This document shows, piece after piece, positions 1 through 7,660 of a DNA stretch of 64,000 nucleotides; position 1 is the first letter of the stretch; every line of letters begins with the position of its first letter. A model generated the notes under the pieces. The model had not been told where the DNA came from and searched no databases. It worked only from the letters and a program-made list of their open reading frames with translations. This stretch comes from Notoacmeibacter sp. MSK16QG-6. Lineage in GTDB: Bacteria > Pseudomonadota > Alphaproteobacteria > Rhizobiales > Rhizobiaceae. Location: contig NZ_JAMYXM010000005.1 of assembly GCF_024158145.1 (NCBI RefSeq), forward strand, positions 150,549 to 214,548, given 5' to 3'. Both the position numbers and the translations under genes were made by a program.

Positions 1-2312
1 ATTGAGGATTGCCGTGACCGGCTGCGATCGGTCCGTCCCGGTTCTGCCGGATCGGTTGCGCCACGCTCCTCCCGGCCTCCATAGTCGCTCTCCGACCAGG
101 AGATCAGGCCTTCGCTTTCGGAAGTATCGTCCTGTTCTGGACCGACCTGCCGCACTCTCTCCCGCGGCTCCACCCCGATCGCCGAGGCGGCCTCGATTGA
201 GACGGGATCGCCGAGGTGAAGCGTTGCGGCATAGGTTCGGTAGCCGCCGTTCTCCATGCGGATCATCGAGCGATCCGGTCCGAATGTCTCGATAACCGAG
301 CGGCCCTTGAGGTTTCGTCCGACCGTCGCGCTGTCATACGGGATCAGGCGGCCATCGCCGCTATTGACCAGAGCGGGCGGGCCTAACGGCGCATCGGATA
401 ACTGGTCGGCGAATATGGACGACAAACCGGCTCGCCGAATGCGCGCGCGGCCTGCCTCGCCCGTTTCCTGAACGAGCACATTGCCGGGCAGGACCGTATG
501 GCCGTCCGAAGCCTTGAACAGAAGATCGCAACTTCTGTCGCCTCTGATCATGGCGCGGGTCTGCGGGTTTCGGGGAAATTTTTCGACCACGCTTCGTGTC
601 GCGAAATATTCGCCCCCGAATTTGAGGTAGGCGGATTTCAGCGCGGTGCGAACTGGCAGCGCCGCTAGCCTCGCCGAACTGTCCAACCGGAAACGTTTGC
701 TTGGCGGAGCCCTTGTTTCGTCCGCTGAGCTTTCGCCCTGCTCGGAGACGGATGCTTCTCTTTTGCGCTTTCCGCCAAGCTGAGCGTGTGGCGGATGACG
801 TTGTTCGTCCGCCGAAGATGTGTCGGTGCCGAACCCGTCGTCCGGGTTCCATTCATAAGAAGGGACATCGCGCCCGATCAGAGTTTTCTGCCCGGTCGTA
901 AGCGATTTGTCGTTTCCGGGGTCGAGGACGAAGGCAAGGGTCGCGAAATTGCCTGTCCCACCGCGCTGATCGTGGTTCTGGATAAGGATTGCCGTGTCCG
1001 GCTGAGACGCAATCCTGTGACCGGTGATCAGTCGGAACATCTCCCCGTCGAGGTAAATACGGGGATTTTTGGGATCGGCGACAAGAACGGAAGGCACCCT
1101 TTCTTCCGGATCGCTCTGCATTTCGGCGGGCACGGCGAGTGCTTCGTTGGCGCGTCGGGAATAGTGCTCGTCCCGGTAGTTTTCCTGCCCCATCCATTCC
1201 AGCGTCGAGGGTTTGACAAGCGACTTGCCATTTCGCCCCCGCATGAGCACTCCGCCCTCGTATGGATTGTTGGGCCTGCCCCCGGTTTCTCGCGCCGTCT
1301 TGAGCGCCAGATCATAAGTGTCTCCCGCGGCGTAGGCGACCCGGTCTCGCCGCACCAGGAGGTTGGGCAATTGATGGGGATTGTTGGTTTGAAGGTATTT
1401 CTCATAAAGAGAGCCAGCCGAACCACCGGATAAATTATTGAGGTTATAGTAGGTGCGGTCTTCACCCTTTAGCCAGACATAGCGGTCACCGCGCTCTGCG
1501 CCGATCTGGTCGATGCTGAGCGGATGGAAGTCGGGTCTCAATTTGGGGTAGATGCCCAGGTAGGAGCCATCCGCAGATCGGATCAGAATGTCCGGATTGT
1601 CCTGTCCCGACTGCAATGGATGTACGAATTTTTTGTACTGCCATCGGCTGCCCGCCGGCGTGTCGAGATAGTTGTTCCAATTCAGGGCTTTGCCAAAGCG
1701 TTGGGTACTAACGCCATATTTGGCCATCTGCTCGGCGAATATCTTATCGCGCCGCGCCTGACGCTGGTCACGTGGGACGGATTTGCCGATCTTAATGGAT
1801 CGGTAGATCTCCTCCCTCGTCCGGTAATTTCCCTCCTTATCGCGCAGAAGTAAAGATCTTTCATCCATCTCTTCGGGGGTTGGAGCGTGACCGTATTTCT
1901 CGGCGAATTGCTGACGGGATAGAAAGATCATCTCGTCAGGGCGGCCGGTCGGCGCCCCATCGCTCATCAGGACATCGTCACTGAAACGCTCGACAGGTAG
2001 ACCATCGTGAATGAGCCGCTGGCGGGTCGTTTCGGATCCGGGCCCTTGTGAATCGGCGGAGGCCGGTTCTGCCGGTGCGGTCGACCGGGCGGGCCTGACA
2101 CGATCGTCACGATCTGCAGGTTGCAGAAAAGAGTCGATGACCAACTGTGGCTCCGGCGAAGCATAAGGCGGGGTCTGGTCAAATCGCGAACGAACTCTCT
2201 GCTGCGACGAAAGCGGCACATGGGCGCGTTCCAAGGCGGTTTCATATGCGTCGTCACCCCTCTCGGACGCGGTCTCATAAATATCTTCGTCGCTTTGCCG
2301 GTCATTAGCCAT
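1..2312 (-). CDS. Extended VirE2-like protein, 3' end outside window
   Basis: An uninterrupted frame starts at ATG 2312 and runs off the left edge, giving 770 residues in view. Residues about 130-430 resemble Agrobacterium VirE2, the single-stranded-DNA-binding effector that coats the T-strand in the host cell. The segment HPLQSGQDNPDILIR (231-245) parallels VirE2 HELQAGSLLPDIMIK, VLMRGRNGKSLVKPSTLEW (355-373) parallels another VirE2 block, and VLVADP (409-414) parallels the VirE2 VIVAD block; these comparisons are from memory. The same blocks occur in the 498-residue protein at 5561-7057. Beyond residue 500 there is an extra region not expected in VirE2, with basic clusters GGKRKRE (513-519) and PPSKRFR (536-542) that look like nuclear localisation signals. 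It is the last visible gene of the virD1-led strand, 11 nt after its neighbour. The C-terminus, where a secretion signal would lie, is not visible. Confidence 0.7.
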   Translation of the reverse strand, partial: MANDRQSDEDIYETASERGDDAYETALERAHVPLSSQQRVRSRFDQTPPYASPEPQLVIDSFLQPADRDDRVRPARSTAPAEPASADSQGPGSETTRQRLIHDGLPVERFSDDVLMSDGAPTGRPDEMIFLSRQQFAEKYGHAPTPEEMDERSLLLRDKEGNYRTREEIYRSIKIGKSVPRDQRQARRDKIFAEQMAKYGVSTQRFGKALNWNNYLDTPAGSRWQYKKFVHPLQSGQDNPDILIRSADGSYLGIYPKLRPDFHPLSIDQIGAERGDRYVWLKGEDRTYYNLNNLSGGSAGSLYEKYLQTNNPHQLPNLLVRRDRVAYAAGDTYDLALKTARETGGRPNNPYEGGVLMRGRNGKSLVKPSTLEWMGQENYRDEHYSRRANEALAVPAEMQSDPEERVPSVLVADPKNPRIYLDGEMFRLITGHRIASQPDTAILIQNHDQRGGTGNFATLAFVLDPGNDKSLTTGQKTLIGRDVPSYEWNPDDGFGTDTSSADEQRHPPHAQLGGKRKREASVSEQGESSADETRAPPSKRFRLDSSARLAALPVRTALKSAYLKFGGEYFATRSVVEKFPRNPQTRAMIRGDRSCDLLFKASDGHTVLPGNVLVQETGEAGRARIRRAGLSSIFADQLSDAPLGPPALVNSGDGRLIPYDSATVGRNLKGRSVIETFGPDRSMIRMENGGYRTYAATLHLGDPVSIEAASAIGVEPRERVRQVGPEQDDTSESEGLISWSESDYGGREERGATDPAEPGRTDRSRSRQSS

Positions 2313-2323
2313 AGTGTGCACCT

Positions 2324-2923
2324 TCACCGGACATGAGTGCGTGAGCGCTCGTCGAGGCCTCGATCACGCGCGATGTCGGACTGGGACCTCTCATTATCGT
2401 TCAGGTCCGGTCGGCTGCGTTGTTGGCGGGCAGCGATCGGGTCGGCGGTCTGGCGCTCGGCCGAGCGTTCGCCGTCGACACTGGTCTGACGCGTCGCACG
2501 GCGTTCGCTGGCGCGCTCGCTCAACTGTTTGACGGGCGGCTGTTCTCCGCCGCGCGGACGGTGATCCTCGAGCGAAGCGCCGGCGGCGAGGCCGATGGCG
2601 CGATCATCGTCGCGACCTTCCCGTAACAAGCGGCTGGCAGTGAACAGACCGGCCCGACGCCGCTGCTCCATCTGTTGCTGGAGAGTGCGAACCGTGCCGG
2701 GTCTTGGCAGTCGGCGCGGTCTGATCGGCGGACGGGGTTTGATTGGTTGTTTCGGCGGCGATGGCGGAGGAACTGCCGTCACTTTCCTCTGCGCCCCGCT
2801 TCGACCAATGCCCCCGGCGGCTTCACCAAGGCGGCGAACCGTAATCGCGCCCTGTCTGACCGAGGGTGGCATGGGCGGCGGCGGCGTGACGGCGCCGCCG
2901 TAGTTCAGCGCGGTTCTCAGCAT
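2324..2923 (-). CDS. Proline/arginine-rich protein, candidate T4SS effector
   Basis: A 199-residue protein that I do not recognise. The N-terminal third is proline-rich (PPPPMPP near residue 14, PPPSPPKQPIKPRPPIRPRR near residues 51-70). The C-terminal half is rich in Arg, Glu, Asp and Ser and ends DRGLDERSRTHVR. Arg-rich C-termini are the known secretion signal of VirB/VirD4 substrates such as VirF and VirE2. It sits 17 nt downstream of the 834-residue gene and 11 nt upstream of the extended VirE2-like gene, so it is likely cotranscribed. The ribosome-binding site is poor (AGGA almost touching the ATG), so the start is uncertain. Low complexity makes a spurious frame possible, but the tight packing and same strand argue for a real gene. 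Confidence 0.55.
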   Translation of the reverse strand: MLRTALNYGGAVTPPPPMPPSVRQGAITVRRLGEAAGGIGRSGAQRKVTAVPPPSPPKQPIKPRPPIRPRRLPRPGTVRTLQQQMEQRRRAGLFTASRLLREGRDDDRAIGLAAGASLEDHRPRGGEQPPVKQLSERASERRATRQTSVDGERSAERQTADPIAARQQRSRPDLNDNERSQSDIARDRGLDERSRTHVR

Positions 2924-2940
2924 TTCCTGGCCGCCAACCG

Positions 2941-5445
2941 TTACGCACGCCCGCGTTGCGGACGGGCATCCAATGTCGTGTCGTTCGCAATTTGGGTCGG
3001 CAGGGTTTTTCCACGGCCCGGTCGCGGCGTGTCTTCGACCGGGCCGTCATCGTTGCTGTCGGACTCATAGCCATCTTTAGCTTGGTCGGTCTTGCCGCAG
3101 TCCTTCCGGTGATTGTCGCTACTTGAGTATCCAGAGCCAAGAAAGGCCAGTTCTTCTGGGCTCAAGTCGTCGTCAGACGCCTTCGACGTTTCGGTTTTGG
3201 CCGCTTTTCCGGTATCGGTCTTTCGACGCCGGTCACTGTCTGCATCCGCGGGCTTGCCTTCCCGCTCGATTTCGGCGCTTCCCGGCCGGTTGACCTCTTC
3301 CCGGATTTTCTGTTTGAGCGCCCGTACCGAAGCACTGTCATTGGAATTTTCATCGAGCGCGCCGTTGGCTATGGATTTCGTCGTCCCGCGCTGAACCAAT
3401 ACCCGTTTCTCACCGAACGCTTCGACGAGGGATTTGTCGCCACGCGCCGCAACGATCTCCGGATGATCCTGTCCGAGGAGGCGACCGTCCCTCGTATCGA
3501 TAAGAATTTGTGGCTTTTCTCCCTTGAAGGCGCGCTTGCCGACGGCGCTGTCGATTCCTGTCTCTTTTGTCCTTTGATCCAGAACCGTTTTGAGGGGTGC
3601 CTTGCTCTCCATGTAACTGGCGGTCATCAGCAGATCGCCTTTTTTGTTGCTGAAGACGATGTCGACAGATGCGTCCCCTGCTTTCATCTTCTTTACAAAA
3701 TCGCTGTTCGGCTGTTCCTTCTCGATCAATTTGGTGTCGCGATAGACATTATTCTCGATGCGCGCGTATGCCGGCGCGAATGCGGACGGCTCGCGCGATT
3801 GCGTGTCTATCAGTTTGGGCGGCCTTTCTGGCGGTTGCTCGGTCTTGAGCTGCTCGCTTGCGTTGCGTCGTGGAGGCACCGGAGGGTCGTGGGGCGCGTA
3901 TGTCGGTGCGCTGGCAGGCATATTCAGGCGCGCTGCGCCTTCAGCCGAAATTCCTGGCATTCCTTTGGCCCTGAGGACGGCATTCATATACTCAGGCGGT
4001 GTGCCTTTTCCGGGCGGAGCATATGCATCGCGCTGACGCGGCAGCATTTTTTCCAGCTCTTCCTGAGTCGGCTCCGGCCTTGCATTACGATCGCCGCCTT
4101 CTATCCCCTTGGGTGGCAAGGATTGCTGAAAGCCGGGTCTTTCGAAATCTGCCAGGTAGGCTGGGCCGAAATCCTTTCTTTTGAGGACAGGAATGCGCGA
4201 ATGGCGAAGCCCGGTCGGGCCGCCCGTTGGAAGCTCGGCTGCTCCGTTCCGCGGTGGAGGAACATTGAACGTCCGGCGCGAAGCGGATGAAAAATCAGAT
4301 CGGTTGGAGGCAAGCGTATCCGACCTCCGGTCCGCCAGCGAGGGATGTGGGAAGGCGTTGCGTCCTAAAGTTCGCCCTGAAAATCCGGAAGTCGCCGTCG
4401 AGCCCGTCGAGCTCCAGGTATCGTCGTTTCCCCGACCGCTATTGTGGCGCTTCTCAAGATCGCGCACCTTAACGCCTAGTATTTTGACCTTTACGTTTTT
4501 GAGGCCGGTATCGTCTTCATAATCGACGGTCTTGCTGGCGAGGAATCCGAATGAGCGGCTCCGCGATTGCAATCGGCCTTCTGAATCCAGTTTGTACCTG
4601 CTTTCGTAGAGGCCAACACGACGACCGGTAGAGGTTTTGTCCATGCGCTGCCCGCGTTCGTCGAGACGAGATTCATAGGATTTGCTGTAGAGCCCGCCGA
4701 AGTGATTGATATCGGTCCTGGAACGTGTGCCGCCGCTGCCCTCGACCATGCTGATGGTTTTCGAAAAAGTGGAAGTGCTGCGCATTTGCGGCGAAATCCG
4801 ACCGTCTTCTTCGATGCGGTAGAGCTCCTGCTTCCGGCCGTTGACAATATAAAGTTCGCGCGAGCCGTCAGCATTTTCCCGGCCGAGTTCGCGCGAATAG
4901 TTGCCATCGCGGAAGGAGTGCTCCTGAAATTTTCCGTTTTCGTCTTGTTGCCATTCCTCGGAATAGCGGCCGTTATAGTCACCCTGTTTGAGGGAGTAGA
5001 GCGTTCGATCTTTCGGGTTGTTCGGGTCGACGAGGAAAGTACGCTGGCTGTACCCGTGGCGATCGGAGACGTCTAAAGCCATCTCGATTTTTCCGGCGTG
5101 AGAAGGATCGATATTCAGGCGGGTGCAATCGTCTTCGGACAATGGCCGGCTGCCGATGAATAGCTTCGTTTCCAGGGATCCGCGCCGCTCAGTCAGATGC
5201 ACATTGTCCTCATTGTCGAACGACACTTCGCGGCTTGCCCTGCGAAAGAGGCCGGAACGCCGCGTTTGGCGTCTAACCGGGCTGTTGAAATAGTCCGGAT
5301 CGGCCATCGCCGAATATTGATCGAAATGGCGGGAAGCGTTTTGGGTGACCTGCTCCGTTTGAGCGTCGATCATGCCAGCGACCGCACCGGCGCGCCGATC
5401 GGTCCGGGATTTATATCGTGCGGGTGTGGATCTGAGCTCGAACAT
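2941..5445 (-). CDS. 834-residue repeat-containing candidate T4SS effector
   Basis: A large hydrophilic protein with no signal peptide or membrane segment; not a family I can name. ATG 5445 is preceded by GAAGGAGC, a good ribosome-binding site. Residues about 157-310 are built of imperfect Tyr/Gly repeats of the form GLYxxxYExxLDxxG (for example GLYSKSYESRLDERGQ at 251-266 and GLYESRYKLDSEGR at 278-291). A Pro-rich middle contains PPVPPRR. The last third has basic stretches (DRRRKTDTGK) and acidic patches, and the protein ends DTTLDARPQRGRA, an Arg-rich tail compatible with a VirB/VirD4 signal. It has the length of Agrobacterium VirD5, which also lies downstream of virD2, but I see no clear sequence match. 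Position between two VirE2-like genes suggests a translocated effector. Confidence 0.65.
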   Translation of the reverse strand: MFELRSTPARYKSRTDRRAGAVAGMIDAQTEQVTQNASRHFDQYSAMADPDYFNSPVRRQTRRSGLFRRASREVSFDNEDNVHLTERRGSLETKLFIGSRPLSEDDCTRLNIDPSHAGKIEMALDVSDRHGYSQRTFLVDPNNPKDRTLYSLKQGDYNGRYSEEWQQDENGKFQEHSFRDGNYSRELGRENADGSRELYIVNGRKQELYRIEEDGRISPQMRSTSTFSKTISMVEGSGGTRSRTDINHFGGLYSKSYESRLDERGQRMDKTSTGRRVGLYESRYKLDSEGRLQSRSRSFGFLASKTVDYEDDTGLKNVKVKILGVKVRDLEKRHNSGRGNDDTWSSTGSTATSGFSGRTLGRNAFPHPSLADRRSDTLASNRSDFSSASRRTFNVPPPRNGAAELPTGGPTGLRHSRIPVLKRKDFGPAYLADFERPGFQQSLPPKGIEGGDRNARPEPTQEELEKMLPRQRDAYAPPGKGTPPEYMNAVLRAKGMPGISAEGAARLNMPASAPTYAPHDPPVPPRRNASEQLKTEQPPERPPKLIDTQSREPSAFAPAYARIENNVYRDTKLIEKEQPNSDFVKKMKAGDASVDIVFSNKKGDLLMTASYMESKAPLKTVLDQRTKETGIDSAVGKRAFKGEKPQILIDTRDGRLLGQDHPEIVAARGDKSLVEAFGEKRVLVQRGTTKSIANGALDENSNDSASVRALKQKIREEVNRPGSAEIEREGKPADADSDRRRKTDTGKAAKTETSKASDDDLSPEELAFLGSGYSSSDNHRKDCGKTDQAKDGYESDSNDDGPVEDTPRPGRGKTLPTQIANDTTLDARPQRGRA

Positions 5446-5560
5446 CGGAAGCTCCTTCTCTGGTTCGGTGAAAGGAAAGGCGCAAAGCGAGGAACCGGTT
5501 CTTCGCTTCGGATATCGCCTTCCCTTTCATGCAAGGCTCATCTGCTGACGAACGCTGACG

Positions 5561-7057
5561 CTAAATGCTGGCGGTATGGGGCTCTCTCGGCCGCTCGTTC
5601 AGCCCAGCTTTTGCAGCCGCGTCCTGACCGGGGCGTTGTATGTCACGGATATTGTTCGGCTTGGCGGCGCCTTCCCGCGCCTCCACACCGGCAATATCGG
5701 CCACATGCTGGCTGATCGCCCGATCCTTGTTGTCGAGCAATTTGTCGAGAGAGGTGGTCGCGCCATATTTGCCTGAAGGGACCTGAATCCGATCCGGTGG
5801 ATAGACTTCGGTTAGCTTACGACCGTTCAAACCTTCGACTCGTTCGTGGCTGACCTGCGCTGTCGAACCCTTTCCCTCGGGATCGACGACGAACAGTTTG
5901 CCGCGCTCCCTGGATGGCAATTCGCTCGCCTGAACGTGATCCTTCTCAAAAAGTTTTTTCGACAAAGCACCGCCGAACTTCGCATCGATTTCTTGGTAGC
6001 GGGCCGGTTGCTTGTCTTTGAGATAGGACGGCGTCCAATTGCTGTCCTGCGCCGAGTTCGAGATGTACAGACGGACGTTTTCCGTGCTTGTGCCTTTTTC
6101 GCCAAGTGAGCCGTTTCTCAGCGCATGGCCGATGGCGTGGTTCGCATATTTGCCATCGATGAAAGGTGCGGCGTCGATCCTTTTTGCGGCATGGTACACT
6201 TTGTCGCCGACCTTCGCGGGGACCTGAAGGGTCGCGTCCGGTAGCGGCCGTTCCCGTACCGCGCCGGTCTGCAAGCCGACGCGCGATTTGGCGTAGTGGG
6301 CTCCGTAATGTTCCGCCAGATCATCGACATGCTGGGGTTGGCCGCGCTCCGAGACGACCCAGATATCGGTGCTTTTCTGCGCACGCAGTTCATCCAGCGA
6401 CTTGCCGGCCAGTTCCTGGTCTTCCTTGCCGTGGCTGGCCCAGAATTGCCCATCCTGGTCGCGATAGATGAGTTTTGGCAGATATTTGCCGTTCTGCCTT
6501 GGATTTTTCCAGTTCGAGGCCTGTTTTTGAGGACCGTTTGGCGATTCATAAATCGGAGCGGAATTTTTATAGTCGATCCCACTCATGGAACGTGTCGAAA
6601 GATCGGCGGCCTCCATTTTTTGTTCCCAGAGTTCTTTGGGATCAACATCAAGGTCCTTGGCTTCGCGCTTCGTCTGCTCATAGGCCACGCCTTTAGTGAC
6701 GAAGCTTTTGCTCATTTTGCCTTCATCGGGCAGTAGAACGCATTCCTTGCTGAGATCGACGTTGGCGCTCACCTCGCTACGGGGAATGAGCTTGACGCGA
6801 ACGTCGTCATCTCTCGCCATGGGATCGGCCACCAACTGACGGTCATAGAGGTGCGACCGGGCGGTTGTTTCTTCATTGGCTGCCTCCAGTGCCGCATCGA
6901 GATCGCCCAAATCGAACGAGTCTGAGTCGGAGCTTATGGAAGGGGCACTGTCCCGGTCAGGAATGACCGAAGAGGCACTATCGCGCCTACCTCGCTTCCT
7001 TGGATTATTGGACGGACCATTGTCCTCAACATCGGACATTTCATCATCTGTAGGCAT
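5561..7057 (-). CDS. virE2: VirE2-like single-strand DNA-binding effector
   Basis: A 498-residue protein, close to the 533 of Agrobacterium VirE2. ATG 7057 is chosen because AGGTGA lies just upstream; an in-frame start at 7141 would overlap the previous gene. The N-terminus is acidic/Ser-rich with PRKRGRR (19-25), a likely nuclear localisation signal. The core aligns block by block with the extended VirE2-like protein at 1-2312: LPKLIYRDQDGQF matches NPDILIRSADGSY, and GKLFVVDPEGKG matches the VLVADP block, also seen in VirE2 as VIVADRNENG. The C-terminus is ERPREPHTASI. The role inferred is coating of transferred single-stranded DNA in the recipient. Two small ORFs directly upstream could encode its VirE1-type chaperone. 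The similarity was recognised by eye and is weak in places. Confidence 0.65.
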   Translation of the reverse strand: MPTDDEMSDVEDNGPSNNPRKRGRRDSASSVIPDRDSAPSISSDSDSFDLGDLDAALEAANEETTARSHLYDRQLVADPMARDDDVRVKLIPRSEVSANVDLSKECVLLPDEGKMSKSFVTKGVAYEQTKREAKDLDVDPKELWEQKMEAADLSTRSMSGIDYKNSAPIYESPNGPQKQASNWKNPRQNGKYLPKLIYRDQDGQFWASHGKEDQELAGKSLDELRAQKSTDIWVVSERGQPQHVDDLAEHYGAHYAKSRVGLQTGAVRERPLPDATLQVPAKVGDKVYHAAKRIDAAPFIDGKYANHAIGHALRNGSLGEKGTSTENVRLYISNSAQDSNWTPSYLKDKQPARYQEIDAKFGGALSKKLFEKDHVQASELPSRERGKLFVVDPEGKGSTAQVSHERVEGLNGRKLTEVYPPDRIQVPSGKYGATTSLDKLLDNKDRAISQHVADIAGVEAREGAAKPNNIRDIQRPGQDAAAKAGLNERPREPHTASI

Positions 7058-7104
7058 AGTATCACCTGAAAAATAAAAATTCGAAAAGCTGTTTGGAAAC
7101 TCTT

Positions 7105-7332
7105 TTATGCGTTGAGTGAGGTCTCGCCGGCCTCGAGCCAAGCGTCGTATTCGGTCAGTGCGGTGGCGATGTCCTCATCGATTATGGCTCGCAATGTCGG
7201 GCCGTAATCGCTCCAGTCGTCAGTCTGTTCTGGCGGCCGGTGGGCGGGAACTTTCCGTAATCCACGACCGGCGGGCTGGCGCTGAACCACGTCCCTGAGG
7301 GCGACGACGTTGTGATCTGGTCGATCTGTCAT
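7105..7332 (-). CDS. Small acidic protein, possible VirE1-like chaperone
   Basis: A 75-residue protein that starts at ATG 7332 with AAAGG about 8 nt upstream, 12 nt after the preceding small gene and 47 nt before the VirE2-like gene. The C-terminal half is acidic and probably an amphipathic helix (DIATALTEYDAWLEAGETS). Agrobacterium VirE1 is a 65-residue acidic chaperone encoded immediately upstream of virE2 that keeps VirE2 from aggregating. Size, charge and position fit that role here; I cannot show sequence homology. Confidence 0.55.
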   Translation of the reverse strand: MTDRPDHNVVALRDVVQRQPAGRGLRKVPAHRPPEQTDDWSDYGPTLRAIIDEDIATALTEYDAWLEAGETSLNA

Positions 7333-7344
7333 GAGAAAAACCTT

Positions 7345-7614
7345 TCATCGGGTTTGGTTGAAAAACTTCGGTTTGGACGATCGGCAGGTGTGATCTTGCC
7401 GTTCGTTGTCAGCGGCACTGAAGCGCTTGACGAAGCTGGGCGCCGGCGGCGTCCATTCGAGTTCGGCCAGAGCCGCTTCGAGAGCGTCGATATTCGGATA
7501 GTGCTGGAAATCGCCACTTGGAAACGGTTGGGCGCACCCATAGGTCGCCAGAGGCAGTTCCACCGGCCCCGGCGTCCGTTTGATAGGTCTGTCGGGCGTT
7601 TCGTTGATATCCAT
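7345..7614 (-). CDS. Small hypothetical protein between virD2 and virE2-like genes
   Basis: An 89-residue protein from ATG 7614 (MDINETPDRP), 46 nt after virD2 stops. AGAGGA upstream serves as a ribosome-binding site. It contains NIDALEAALAELEW (residues 41-54), a short acidic amphipathic helix resembling the helix in the 75-residue protein that follows, so both may be small chaperones for the large effectors. The C-terminus is basic (RSSKPKFFNQTR). Overlapping frames in the same interval have less natural composition and were discarded. No known family recognised. Confidence 0.5.
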   Translation of the reverse strand: MDINETPDRPIKRTPGPVELPLATYGCAQPFPSGDFQHYPNIDALEAALAELEWTPPAPSFVKRFSAADNERQDHTCRSSKPKFFNQTR

Positions 7615-7660
7615 TGTTCGATGTCCTCTTCTGCTTTGAGTTTCATTGACGAATGGGCCG

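Noticed and set aside
3463..4290. Long plus-strand open frame (about 275 codons) opposite the 834-residue gene
   Set aside because: Cys/Phe/Leu-rich composition typical of an antisense frame, no ribosome-binding site, and it is fully covered by a well-supported gene on the other strand.
5561..7057. Near-identity of the 498-residue protein to Agrobacterium VirE2
   Set aside because: Only short blocks agree by eye; it is at best a distant VirE2-like protein, so confidence was kept moderate.
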